This document shows, piece by piece, positions 8,424-16,292 of a stretch of DNA of 20,006 bases; within the stretch, counting starts at the first letter, position 1; each line of letters starts with the position of its first letter. This DNA comes from CAZTLI01 sp964614375 (GTDB lineage: Bacteria; Chloroflexota; Anaerolineae; Aggregatilineales; Phototrophicaceae), in assembly GCA_964614375.1 (NCBI GenBank), contig CAZTLI010000042.1, positions 1 through 20,006 on the forward strand, written 5' to 3'. The position numbers were made by a program, and so were the translations under genes. The notes under the pieces are model-generated. The model worked only from the letters and a program-made list of their open reading frames with translations, ran no database searches and was not told where the DNA came from.

Positions 8424-10070
8424 CTAGGGTGCATATACGGTCACACTACCCCGCCGATAAACCGGACGCATCAGCGTCGCGCACATCACATCCCCCAAAA
8501 CCCGTTCTTCGGGGCCAACGATGACATACGACACCGTGTATTCATAGTCAGGATGGAAGCTGTAATCACCATTTAACAGCGATTCGCACTCGGTAATATC
8601 ATCGGTGTGATACCAGTTTAATACCGCACGGCGTTTGTCTATCGCGCCCAGTGTCTGCTCAGGGTGTCCATAAACCGACCTTGCGTGTGACCACACGGGC
8701 AGCCAGGTCCCCACGTTGGGCGCGGTCAACACGACGACGCCTGCCGGGACACGGGTATCCAACCACTCAAACGCATAGAGGTAATCACGTTCGAGCAAAA
8801 TACCGCGCGACTCTTGTGGACGACCATATAATAACGGCGAAACAGGCACAAACAACGCAAACAACTGGCTTGCGGCAATTAATGGCACCGTCAATGCCAG
8901 CACAAAATAGCGCCGGTCTGGTGACCAGCGTTTGAACCAATAATCTTCCAGTGCCCGCGTGGCAAAATAAGCCACAGGCAGCAGCATCCCAACAGCAAAA
9001 CGGGCTTGAATATGACCGGGAACATAGAGCAGCACGAGCATAATCCCGAACAGCAACAGCATCAACTGGTCGCCATCGGGTGAAAAACGCCGAAGCCCGC
9101 GATACAAACCGGGGATCCCAATCAACAAAGGCCAGCCTAACCCAATCGCCAGACTCAACGGGTCTGGTGCCGGCGTAACCTGCTGCGAAAACCACGTCCC
9201 CATTGCCGGATTCGATGCCACTGCAATCAGGTCATAGATGAGCACTGGCAGTGTCGGCACAAAAATCCACACCGCCCACCGCCAGGCCCGAGTCTCAAAT
9301 TTGCGTTCGCGATACCATGACAGACAAACATAAATCAGAACCGTCAAGACAAGCGGCACACTTGCTTCCGGGTAGATAAAAACGATAATTAAACTCAAGA
9401 TGAAGATGAAGATGCCGCCATTACGGAAACTGGGTTTATCGTCCTTGCCGGGTACAAATGTTGGAATCAAGATACTCAGCAGCAGCGCCAAACACGCAAT
9501 CGTCAGCGGATAATGCACATTGATAAACGTACTATGAAATGGAAAGGCCTGTGGCAGCGACAAATCGGCATACGATACATTTTCAGTCAATGAGGCCATC
9601 AACCAGCCCAGCCCGGCGCCAACCGACGCGAGGATGAAAAATATGCGTCGCGTCCGCAGCCTATTCCAGATGCTTGCCCCAAGTTGATAAATCGCGATGT
9701 ACATAAACAGAGAAGCCGCCACCCGCGCCACATGAAACACGACAAAGACCAATGATGGTGACAATCCTGTAATCAGGCGCGTCACATGCCCCAGGAGCGT
9801 ATAGATCGGATTTGTCAATGCGCCATCATGAACTTCAGGTGTATGCAAAAATTGAATCAACCAGTTGCCGTCACCACCCTGTTGTATGCTCGATAGATAG
9901 GCCGCCCCATTCTGGTAATCATGCAGCACCCCCATAAACTGCCACTGATCACCCGCAGTCCCGCTTAACGTGACCCACACAAACGGTGCAAACGCTACGA
10001 GCACCAATACAATCGCTACCGATACCACCCAGCGCCACTCGGCAGGTGTGATATGAATGATATATTGCAT
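8424..10070 (-). CDS. large polytopic membrane protein, putative GT-C-type glycosyltransferase
   Basis: 548 residues from the ATG at 10070, which has AGGA eight bases before it; an ATG nine bases upstream (10079) abuts the AGG and is less likely. There are about eleven hydrophobic segments. A first external loop has G-D-QWQFMGVLHDYQNGAAYLS, and a following loop carries the segment TPEVHDGALTNPIYTLLGH. The last 120 residues form a soluble tail (FEWLDTRVPAGVVVLTAPNVG; WSHARSVYGHPEQT). I recognise no named family. The layout of an acidic first loop, many helices and a C-terminal external domain is that of GT-C proteins. The pairing with a polyprenyl-phosphate glycosylphosphotransferase 43 bases downstream suggests a role in the same glycan pathway. 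Confidence 0.7.
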   Translation of the reverse strand: MQYIIHITPAEWRWVVSVAIVLVLVAFAPFVWVTLSGTAGDQWQFMGVLHDYQNGAAYLSSIQQGGDGNWLIQFLHTPEVHDGALTNPIYTLLGHVTRLITGLSPSLVFVVFHVARVAASLFMYIAIYQLGASIWNRLRTRRIFFILASVGAGLGWLMASLTENVSYADLSLPQAFPFHSTFINVHYPLTIACLALLLSILIPTFVPGKDDKPSFRNGGIFIFILSLIIVFIYPEASVPLVLTVLIYVCLSWYRERKFETRAWRWAVWIFVPTLPVLIYDLIAVASNPAMGTWFSQQVTPAPDPLSLAIGLGWPLLIGIPGLYRGLRRFSPDGDQLMLLLFGIMLVLLYVPGHIQARFAVGMLLPVAYFATRALEDYWFKRWSPDRRYFVLALTVPLIAASQLFALFVPVSPLLYGRPQESRGILLERDYLYAFEWLDTRVPAGVVVLTAPNVGTWLPVWSHARSVYGHPEQTLGAIDKRRAVLNWYHTDDITECESLLNGDYSFHPDYEYTVSYVIVGPEERVLGDVMCATLMRPVYRRGSVTVYAP

Positions 10071-10092
10071 GAAATCCATCCTGGTTAACGAT

Positions 10093-10121
10093 TAGGCAAG
10101 GGGCGCAATATCGAATACAAT
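10093..10121 (+). promoter_or_regulatory. predicted promoter for zinc-ribbon protein gene
   Basis: TAGGCA (10093-10098, four of six matches to TTGACA), a 17-base spacer, and TACAAT (10116-10121, five of six). Transcription would start near 10128, giving a leader of about 70 bases before the ATG at 10201. Confidence 0.35.
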
Positions 10122-10155
10122 AGCCCATATCCAGACCATACCGCACCCTGTCACC

Positions 10156-10184
10156 ATTGTATAGCATCTTCTCTCAGTTGCCAG
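10156..10184 (-). promoter_or_regulatory. predicted promoter for the minus-strand glycan pair
   Basis: Read on the minus strand: CTGGCA (10184-10179, four of six), a 17-base spacer, and TACAAT (10161-10156, five of six), preceded by TGCTA. The start would be near 10149, about 80 bases before the ATG at 10070. It overlaps the leader of the divergent gene, so the two transcripts would overlap at their 5' ends. Confidence 0.4.
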
Positions 10185-10200
10185 TAAAGGTGCAAACATC

Positions 10201-10899
10201 ATGTCGCAAGCACAGGCACTTTATAAATTGCAAACGATTGACATCCACATCCTGCGTAACCAGAAACGTCTGGGGGAAATCGCCCAGGCAATAGAAGATA
10301 ATCAGGTTGTCGTTAGTGCCCGGGTACGCTTGGAGAAATCCCAAACTGCCTTAAAACCTCTTCAGCAAAAAGTGCGTGATATAGAGCATGAAATTGAATC
10401 AACAACCAGCAAAGCACGCGCCACGGAAGACCGGCTCTACAGTGGTACGGTGAAAATTCCTAAAGAACTGCAAGACATGCAAAATGAAATCGCTTCGCTT
10501 AAGAAATGGCAGTCCGAACTTGAAGACCGTCAATTAGAGGCGATGGTCGCCGTTGAAGAGGCAGAGGCCGTTGTAGATGAGGCGCAAACACAACTGGATA
10601 ACATCGTCAGTCAATGGGAAACCGAACATCGCGAACTCCTGACCGAAAAGAAACAACTGGAAGCAGAAATCGCTGAACAACAAATCAAACGTGAAGGCGC
10701 ACTAAAGGACGTATCTGCTGATAGTCTTAAGCTCTATAACCGTTTACGGAAAAGCAAGGCCAATCAACCGGTGGCCCTTCTCAAAGGCCAGAACTGCGGT
10801 ATCTGCGGAATTGGCATCACAACCACCATTGAGCAGCAAGTGCGCCGCGCAGAGGAATTGGTGTATTGCCCAAATTGTGAACGTATTCTTTGCCCGTGA
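10201..10899 (+). CDS. coiled-coil protein with C-terminal C4 zinc ribbon (CT398/DUF164-like, zf-RING_7)
   Basis: 232 residues; an AAAGGTG ribosome site (10186-10192) lies before the ATG. Residues about 15-175 form two long antiparallel coiled-coil helices with a turn around LYSGTVKIPKEL (79-90), the most conserved segment of this family. The C-terminus is a zinc ribbon with C199-GI-C202 and C223-PN-C226, plus C231. Structurally studied relatives (Chlamydia CT398, Helicobacter HP0958/FlgZ) bind protein or RNA partners in secretion or flagellar regulation, but homologues occur widely in bacteria without flagella and the general function is unsettled. Here it stands alone on the plus strand, 190 bases before the NACHT-like ATPase, with no partner evident. 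The family call is firm, the function open. Confidence 0.9.
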   Translation: MSQAQALYKLQTIDIHILRNQKRLGEIAQAIEDNQVVVSARVRLEKSQTALKPLQQKVRDIEHEIESTTSKARATEDRLYSGTVKIPKELQDMQNEIASLKKWQSELEDRQLEAMVAVEEAEAVVDEAQTQLDNIVSQWETEHRELLTEKKQLEAEIAEQQIKREGALKDVSADSLKLYNRLRKSKANQPVALLKGQNCGICGIGITTTIEQQVRRAEELVYCPNCERILCP

Positions 10900-10960
10900 T
10901 AAAGGTGTACCAGGCAAAAATCCCTTAAAAACTCGCGTCATACCGCTTCAAAATTCACGT

Positions 10961-10966
10961 TATACT
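10961..10966 (+). promoter_or_regulatory. possible -10 box upstream of NACHT-HEAT gene
   Basis: TATACT matches TATAAT in five of six positions in an AT-rich patch within the 190-base gap. The matching -35 would be GTCATA (10937-10942, three of six, 18-base spacer), so this is weak. The leader would be about 115 bases and contain the inverted repeat at 10983-11004. Confidence 0.3.
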
Positions 10967-10982
10967 ATATTAAACAGGCCAG

Positions 10983-11004
10983 CATAATTACGTGCTGAAT
11001 TATG
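10983..11004. repeat. perfect 7-bp inverted repeat in leader of NACHT-HEAT gene
   Basis: CATAATT and AATTATG are separated by eight bases. It lies just downstream of the predicted -10 and about 85 bases before the start codon, where it could be an operator or a leader hairpin. The arms are AT-rich, so a chance occurrence is possible. Confidence 0.35.
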
Positions 11005-11089
11005 GAATGACCCGCTGAATAGCCTGAGTTGAAACACATTGAGCTGATAGCTGAAAGGCTGTTCGCTAACCACTGCATAGGAGTGACTT

Positions 11090-13894
11090 ATGGGCTTTGA
11101 GTTTGATGCGCGCAATTTTGGAATCGGCTATGCCGCCGGGCTGGTGTCTGGCTATGTGATTTATCGCACCATACCCCTGCTGCAAGCCGCACGACAGGCA
11201 GTAGGCCGACGCGCGACCACTGCACAGACATTGGCTACACAAAGCGCCGATGTGCGTTATCTCAAAGACCTGTCCAAGGCCATCAATGCCCAACATCTCG
11301 CTGGCGAAGTGATTGACCTGCCCGATATTCTGGTCGAACCGCGGTTCATCCCCGCGCCCGAACTGGCGATGCCCTTAGACGAAGATGATGTGCGCCATTC
11401 GGTTTACCACGTCATCCCACACACACCCGACCTGCCCTACCTCCTCGCACCCTACAATGTCGAAACGATGTCGATTGAAGAGCTGGGCAAAGGTGACCGC
11501 AATATTGCGCTCATCGGGCCGGCGGGGAGTGGACGCACGACTGCCCTTCATACGATTGCGCTGTGGGCTTTGGGGCGAGTCGATTTCACACCACCTAAAG
11601 ACAAAGTTCAAGAACAACTCGATGCCGAAGAAGCAGGACTGTCCAATCAAGAACGTGCGGATTTAGTCAAAAAACGCATGTTTATCTCGCAACGCGCGCG
11701 TGAACGCTTAGCCGAAGAACGCGGCGAAGATTTCGACCCGGATGCAGAAGCAGAAAGTCATGTTGGAACGACTTTTAGACGTTTCGCCCCCTTGTATATT
11801 CACATCGCCAACATCAATCTACGACGGGCAGCGTCCAGCAGTCAGGTTGACCCGGCAGAACCTCTTGTGCGCGCATTGCAATCGCAGGTCTCGCGCGTGA
11901 CTTCTAAAACCATGCCGCGCAATATCTATAAACGCCTCAATAAAGGCCAAATGTTGATTATGATTGATGGCTTTGATGAACTGCCCGTGCATGAACAACA
12001 CGAAAAACTCAACTGGTTACAGGCTTTCATCGCCCAATATGAGCGTAACTTCATCATCGTCACTGGCTCTCCAACAGGGCATGGCGCCCTACTGCGCGCG
12101 GGACTGACCGCCGTTTATCTACGTCCATTTCATGATCAGGACAGCAAACAACTGACGCAAATGATCGCCAGAAATTGGAGTGATTTCACGGGTAAACGGC
12201 GCACACCACAACCCGACGAAAACCAAATCGCTATGGTACGTGCGGGGAGTCGTTCACTATCCCCGTTTGAACTCACACTTAAAGTCTGGTATGGCTTTGA
12301 ACATGGCGACGATGAAGGTCAGATGGATCGCTGGGTACAAACCTACCTCGAAAAATTGATGCCAGACATCAACGACAAGCTGCCCCAAATCCAGCGCGCC
12401 GCCGCCTTACAACTCGATGAAGGCTTCATCACGGCAGACCGTCTCGCGGAACTGGCGTTGGGCAGGCCAGGCGTAGACGTGCCGACCTCTACAACTGGAA
12501 ACACGGGCACACTGCAATCGGCTGCGACGGAAGATGATGATGCCGATTTTGATGCGCTGCTGGATGACGACCCGGATGATGCCGACGATAACCTCGATTC
12601 CTTATTTGAGGAAACCGAAGGAATCGTCGAAGCCAATCCCAGAACGACGCAAACTGTCCAGGCCGTCCTACCCGATACCAAAGAGGCGCGGCAGTTACGC
12701 AAAGACAACGACAAGCTGATAAACGATCTCATCAAAGCCGGAGTGGTCATTCGTTATCGTGGTGGGCGCTGCCAATTCCGCCATTCGCTGCTTGCGGCTT
12801 ATCTCGCGAGTGGACTGCTGGTTAATGACCCGGATTTATTGGAAGAAAAAGCCCTTGAGCCAGCGTGGGTACAGGCGATTGGCTATGCGGCGACCCGGGC
12901 GGAGATTGATACGGCAGTCGAAATTCGCCTCGCTGCACCGGAAGATATGCTCCAGAGTAATACACTGGCAATCGCGCATTGGTTACGCTTTGCGGGCGCG
13001 CAAGCTGCATGGCGCGCAAATTTACTCAAAAAGCTCGGCAATTTATTCGTCGCGACCAATCAATATCCCCTGATTCGGGAACGAATGGCGGCGGCATTGG
13101 TCAGCATACGGGACAGTAGCGCGCTGGTTATCTTCAAACGCGCCCTTCGCAGCGCCAATCCCGATGTGCGTCGTTTAGCTTGCCTGGGCATGGGCGCGAT
13201 GCAAGACGAAGACAGCCTGCCCGATCTTGTGCAGATGCTGAATGATAGCGATGCGGATGTGCAGCTTGCCGCTGGGATGGGTCTGGGCGCTATTGGCACA
13301 GAAGAGGCACTGGAAGCGATGATTGACGCGCTGACGACTGGCGATGAACATCTACGACAAGCTGTAGCTGAAGCTTTCGCTGCAATTCCCGACGAAGGCT
13401 ACCCGGTTTTATACGATGCCATAAGTCACGATGAAATGATGCTGCGGCGCGCCGCCGTGTTTGGCTTACGTCGTATCCGCACTGCATGGGCGATTAACAG
13501 CATTTATCGTGTATTTCTGGAAGATGAGCAGTGGTATGTTCGTTCTGCCGCGCAGCAGGTCTTTGCTGACCTCGACACGGGCGTTCGGCAGGGCACACGC
13601 GCCTATCCACGCGCCGAATCACTGCCCTGGCTCAATCAGTGGGCATTGAGTCAGGGTGACGGTATCCCCAAAGATGTCACCGGTGACGATTTACTGCGAA
13701 TGGCGACGCAAGACGACGATGCACAAATCCGCTATCTCGCGATAACAACTATCGGACAATTGGGTATCGTCGTACACGTCGATAGGCTCTATCGGGCATT
13801 ATTCGACCCCCACGAAGCGGTTCGGGACGCTGCTCAACGCGCGCTATCCAACCTGCAAATCAAGATTGGCGAGGCTTTACCGGCCCCTGCATAA
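11090..13894 (+). CDS. membrane-anchored NACHT-like P-loop ATPase with HEAT repeats
   Basis: 934 residues; GGAG six bases before the ATG gives a clear start. One hydrophobic segment (about 11-31) should anchor it in the membrane with the rest in the cytoplasm. The NTPase core has Walker A GPAGSGRTT (143-151) and Walker B LIMIDGFDELP (289-299), the latter with the D-G-x-D-E pattern that defines NACHT NTPases. The sensor-1 segment reads IIVTGSP, lacking the usual Arg of T-S-R-P. Residues 167-232 are a charged helical insertion between the Walker motifs. Residues 481-512 are a run of Asp/Glu. CQFRHSLLAAYLAS (561-574) is the typical end of the NACHT winged helix. From about 655 to 925 there are HEAT-like helical pairs (PDVRRLACLGMGAMQDEDSL; DADVQLAAGMGLGAIGTEEA). 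STAND ATPases of this kind act as ligand-triggered switches, including antiphage sensors, but no effector domain is visible and no defence genes adjoin, so the role is open. Confidence 0.85.
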   Translation: MGFEFDARNFGIGYAAGLVSGYVIYRTIPLLQAARQAVGRRATTAQTLATQSADVRYLKDLSKAINAQHLAGEVIDLPDILVEPRFIPAPELAMPLDEDDVRHSVYHVIPHTPDLPYLLAPYNVETMSIEELGKGDRNIALIGPAGSGRTTALHTIALWALGRVDFTPPKDKVQEQLDAEEAGLSNQERADLVKKRMFISQRARERLAEERGEDFDPDAEAESHVGTTFRRFAPLYIHIANINLRRAASSSQVDPAEPLVRALQSQVSRVTSKTMPRNIYKRLNKGQMLIMIDGFDELPVHEQHEKLNWLQAFIAQYERNFIIVTGSPTGHGALLRAGLTAVYLRPFHDQDSKQLTQMIARNWSDFTGKRRTPQPDENQIAMVRAGSRSLSPFELTLKVWYGFEHGDDEGQMDRWVQTYLEKLMPDINDKLPQIQRAAALQLDEGFITADRLAELALGRPGVDVPTSTTGNTGTLQSAATEDDDADFDALLDDDPDDADDNLDSLFEETEGIVEANPRTTQTVQAVLPDTKEARQLRKDNDKLINDLIKAGVVIRYRGGRCQFRHSLLAAYLASGLLVNDPDLLEEKALEPAWVQAIGYAATRAEIDTAVEIRLAAPEDMLQSNTLAIAHWLRFAGAQAAWRANLLKKLGNLFVATNQYPLIRERMAAALVSIRDSSALVIFKRALRSANPDVRRLACLGMGAMQDEDSLPDLVQMLNDSDADVQLAAGMGLGAIGTEEALEAMIDALTTGDEHLRQAVAEAFAAIPDEGYPVLYDAISHDEMMLRRAAVFGLRRIRTAWAINSIYRVFLEDEQWYVRSAAQQVFADLDTGVRQGTRAYPRAESLPWLNQWALSQGDGIPKDVTGDDLLRMATQDDDAQIRYLAITTIGQLGIVVHVDRLYRALFDPHEAVRDAAQRALSNLQIKIGEALPAPA

Positions 13895-13919
13895 AAATGA
13901 GGCGTTCGTCATGAGCGCC
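13893..13919 (-). terminator. possible intrinsic terminator of lipoprotein gene
   Basis: On the minus strand, GGCGCTC-ATGAC-GAACGCC (13919-13901) forms a stem with one internal mismatch, followed by TCATTTTT. It lies about 40 bases after the lipoprotein stop and touches the stop of the convergent NACHT gene. On the plus strand the stem is complete with a G-U pair but has no T-run. Confidence 0.4.
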
Positions 13920-13960
13920 CCAGCCCTATGTGGTTTAGAAGAGGCCATTTACGTCATCGA

Positions 13961-14752
13961 CTATGGAAGTTGTTCATCTTCCGGGTCGCAAGCAACAAGG
14001 CGATCTGCATCAGTATGGAAGATATACGAGGTATCGCCTACCGCCACTTCGATACGATACCCATCAATTGTGATGTCGGTATAGGTTTGCCCGGCGCGGG
14101 GGCAGCCCATGCTGCTATCTGTCCAGATGACCGGACGAATATCGACCAAACGAACGCGCCGGACGGGTAAATCCAACTCCTGTCCGACACGCCGCTGCGC
14201 CAGCCCAAACAATTCTGCGCCAACCGGGTCAAGCGATAGCAGTATCTCGCCGTTGAGCACCTCACCTCTCCCACAAGGCCGTACTTGATCCACAGTATCC
14301 GTATGATACGTATACTGCATCCGTCCAATAACGAGAATAATCGCGAAACCATCAATCGCGCGCTGCAAACGCGGCGGCCTGCTCTGTATACAACCCAAAG
14401 ACTCATCCAACCATTGGGCCGCTGCGATGTGTACAACCTGAATCACTGATGTATCAATCGCCAAAGTGGTCGCCAGATGCGTAATAGCCTGTTGTACTAG
14501 AGCAGGATTAATAGGCACATCAAAGGCTTGCAACGCCGCCGCCGATGTCGCTGTTGCGAATACATCCGCAGGCGCGGGTAATGCTGTTGGTGTAATTGTG
14601 GGTGTTATGGGCAGCGGCGTGAATGTGGCGGTTGCTGGAATCAAAACTTGCGTGGGTATAGGTGTTGTCACATCAATTGGGGCACATGCCGCTACAAAAA
14701 GTGACAATCCACCAATGATGATACCCAATAACCATCGTACTGATACGACCAT
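13961..14752 (-). CDS. lipoprotein with two tandem Trp/Cys modules
   Basis: 263 residues. A signal peptide (helix 7-20) ends in a lipobox VAAC, with the lipidated Cys at 23. A Thr/Pro-rich spacer (about 29-69) is typical of proteins held off a surface. Two copies of one module follow: VVHIAAAQWLDESLGC...GFAIILVIG..QYTYHT...C (about 105-160) and VRLVDIRPVIWTDSSMGC...GYRIEVAVGDTSYIFHT...C (about 200-255). In both, Trp precedes the first Cys by seven residues (W114/C121, W210/C217), Y-x-H-T lies in the middle, and the second Cys is 38-39 residues after the first (C160, C255), suggesting one disulfide per module. I know of no assigned function for this module. The gene follows the DUF167 gene by 23 bases and probably shares its transcript; AGG lies nine bases before the ATG. 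Confidence 0.82.
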   Translation of the reverse strand: MVVSVRWLLGIIIGGLSLFVAACAPIDVTTPIPTQVLIPATATFTPLPITPTITPTALPAPADVFATATSAAALQAFDVPINPALVQQAITHLATTLAIDTSVIQVVHIAAAQWLDESLGCIQSRPPRLQRAIDGFAIILVIGRMQYTYHTDTVDQVRPCGRGEVLNGEILLSLDPVGAELFGLAQRRVGQELDLPVRRVRLVDIRPVIWTDSSMGCPRAGQTYTDITIDGYRIEVAVGDTSYIFHTDADRLVACDPEDEQLP

Positions 14753-14775
14753 GCCACTGCCTATACAATTGTGGG

Positions 14776-15093
14776 TTAACCGGCATCATCACCGACGAGT
14801 TTGCCTTCCAGGTCGTCGGTGGTTATCCCCTCTACGCTGACGAGTTTATCGCGACCTTCTCCCCCCGCGACAATCTCAATCTTTTTCTTTTCCACGCCGA
14901 GCTTTTTAGCCAGGAAATTAATGAGTTCTTCATTGGCGCTGGGATCACCCGCAGGCGATGCCACAAGCCGAATCTTAATCGACCCATCTTCTTGCTTGCC
15001 GACAATTTCGGTCGTGGTCGCGCGCGTCACGACTCGCACCGTGAAGGCGGCACCACCTTTAGCGTCGGTAATTTCAAATTTGCGATTTGCCAT
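14776..15093 (-). CDS. yggU: DUF167 family protein (YggU-like)
   Basis: 105 residues from the ATG at 15093, which has AGGG nine bases upstream; a TTG six bases earlier is possible. The protein is small and soluble with the DUF167 pattern: an N-terminal strand region (AAFTVRVVTRATTTEIVG), then IKIRLVASPAGDPSANEELINFLAKKLGVEKKKIEIVAGG and a closing GRDKLVSVEGI. The biochemical function of the family is not established. In Escherichia coli yggU lies beside yggS and yggT, and here it lies directly after those genes, which supports the call. A terminator and a predicted promoter separate it from yggT, so it probably has its own transcript together with the lipoprotein gene. Confidence 0.88.
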   Translation of the reverse strand: MANRKFEITDAKGGAAFTVRVVTRATTTEIVGKQEDGSIKIRLVASPAGDPSANEELINFLAKKLGVEKKKIEIVAGGEGRDKLVSVEGITTDDLEGKLVGDDAG

Positions 15094-15158
15094 AATCAAA
15101 TGCCCTCATCTGTATGCGTGACGCTGCTATCAACGTCCACATTTTCACGCTGATTTAT

Positions 15159-15188
15159 AATATAACACAGAAGACTGATTCGTGTGAT
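15159..15188 (-). promoter_or_regulatory. predicted promoter for DUF167-lipoprotein unit
   Basis: On the minus strand: ATCACA (15188-15183, four of six), an 18-base spacer, and TATATT (15164-15159, five of six) in a TA-rich patch. It sits just after the terminator of the upstream operon and about 65 bases before the ATG. Confidence 0.35.
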
Positions 15189-15201
15189 AGCTCGCAGCAA
15201 C

Positions 15202-15227
15202 AAAACCCCATCACAGGGGTGATGAGG
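15202..15227 (-). terminator. intrinsic terminator of the pgeF-yggS-yggT operon
   Basis: On the minus strand, CCTCATCAC-CCCT-GTGATGGGG forms a nine-pair stem with one U-G pair (15227-15206), followed at once by TTTTG (15205-15201). It lies 62 bases after the yggT stop, the expected place for ending this operon. Confidence 0.7.
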
Positions 15228-15288
15228 CAGCAAACGATAACCCATCCACAACGGGATAGGACATCCACAGTATACAAACTGTTTGATA

Positions 15289-15534
15289 CTAGACCAAACG
15301 CATCAGCAGCGAAATCACGACCAGCACAATTAATGTACTGAAGTCAATTGGCCCGGTAGCGGGCAGTGCCTGCCGGATTGGGCGCAGCACAGGTTCGGTG
15401 AAGTCATAAATGAACTGCACCAGCTTATCAACCGTTGGATTGCTGCGATCAATGGTTGGTATCCAGCTTAGAATCACCCGCGCCAGAAAAATCAACCACA
15501 CGATCCACAGTACAAGGTATAGTATACTACCCAT
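15289..15534 (-). CDS. yggT: YggT family membrane protein (YlmG)
   Basis: 81 residues from the ATG at 15534, with a strong GAGGAG eight bases before it; a TTG six bases further up is less likely. Two hydrophobic helices (about 3-21 and 61-79) enclose the family's signature loop, ILSWIPTIDRSNPTVDKLV then YDFTEPVLRPIRQALP, with the conserved TEP-LRPIR element. YggT/YlmG proteins are small inner-membrane proteins with roles in membrane or osmotic homeostasis in bacteria and in nucleoid distribution in cyanobacteria and plastids. The length is normal for the single-copy form. The gene begins 17 bases after the yggS stop and ends the operon. Confidence 0.93.
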   Translation of the reverse strand: MGSILYLVLWIVWLIFLARVILSWIPTIDRSNPTVDKLVQFIYDFTEPVLRPIRQALPATGPIDFSTLIVLVVISLLMRLV

Positions 15535-15551
15535 ATTCAATACTCCTCATC

Positions 15552-16292
15552 TTAGTTACGTGCTCCGAAAATCGCGCGTCCGACTCGTATCAGCGTCGCG
15601 CCTTCTTCTATGGCTACCGGATAATCGTCGGTCATACCCATGCTCAAATCCGGCAGCGATAATTGCAAATCCTCACTCAACGTTGTCCGCAGTCTCGCCA
15701 GACTCGCAAACACAGGTCGCACCTGTTCTGCATCATCAACTATTGGCGCCATCGTCATCAAACCGCGCACATTCAAACCCGATAGAGTCGCGATCTGTTG
15801 TATGGTCTCTTTGACTGTCTGCCGCACAGTCGCATGATGTTCCCAATTGACCGCTTCCAACCCGCTTTTGCTATCTTCGCCAGACACATTGATCTGCACA
15901 AGCACATCAAGTATTTGCCCGGATTCCGCGAGACTGCGTGACAACTTTTCCGCCAAATTCAGGCTGTCGATTGAATGCACCACCTGAAACAAAGATGGCA
16001 CATCCCTGGCTTTACGGCTTTGAATGTGCCCAATCATGTGCCAGACAACGGGAATATCCAGATGTTTATTTACTTCTGGACACTTGATTGCAGCTTCTTC
16101 TACGCGATTTTCACCAAAATGTCGCACACCCGCCGCCACCGCTGCCAGAATATCCGCTGCCGGGTGGGTCTTGCTGACGGCGACCAGTGTCACTTCGGAC
16201 GGATCGCGATTGACCCGCGCGCAGGCCGCAGCGATCACCGCCTGAACGTGCGCCACACCTTCGGCGATTTGCTGTTCGCGTGTACGCATCAT
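15552..16292 (-). CDS. yggS: YggS family PLP-dependent homeostasis protein (PLPBP)
   Basis: 246 residues, a normal length. It has an alanine-racemase-like barrel with the pyridoxal-phosphate lysine K41 in VAVSKTHP, then HFGENRVEEA, WHMIGHIQSRK, HSIDSLNLAEKL, QINVSGEDSKSG, GLMTMAP and the phosphate-binding end SMGMTDDYPVAIEEGATLIRVG, all landmarks of the family. These proteins have no known enzyme activity; they bind PLP and keep the vitamin B6 pools and amino-acid balance in order. Two adjacent ATG codons (ATGATG) serve as the start, and the first overlaps the TGA of pgeF by four bases, indicating translational coupling. The small changes from the usual motifs (FGEN-RVEE, SMGMT) look tolerable. 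Confidence 0.95.
   Translation of the reverse strand: MMRTREQQIAEGVAHVQAVIAAACARVNRDPSEVTLVAVSKTHPAADILAAVAAGVRHFGENRVEEAAIKCPEVNKHLDIPVVWHMIGHIQSRKARDVPSLFQVVHSIDSLNLAEKLSRSLAESGQILDVLVQINVSGEDSKSGLEAVNWEHHATVRQTVKETIQQIATLSGLNVRGLMTMAPIVDDAEQVRPVFASLARLRTTLSEDLQLSLPDLSMGMTDDYPVAIEEGATLIRVGRAIFGARN

Noticed and set aside
11090..13894. Calling the NACHT-HEAT protein an antiphage defence gene outright
   Set aside because: No effector domain, restriction, toxin or mobile gene is nearby, and the surroundings look like stable core chromosome.
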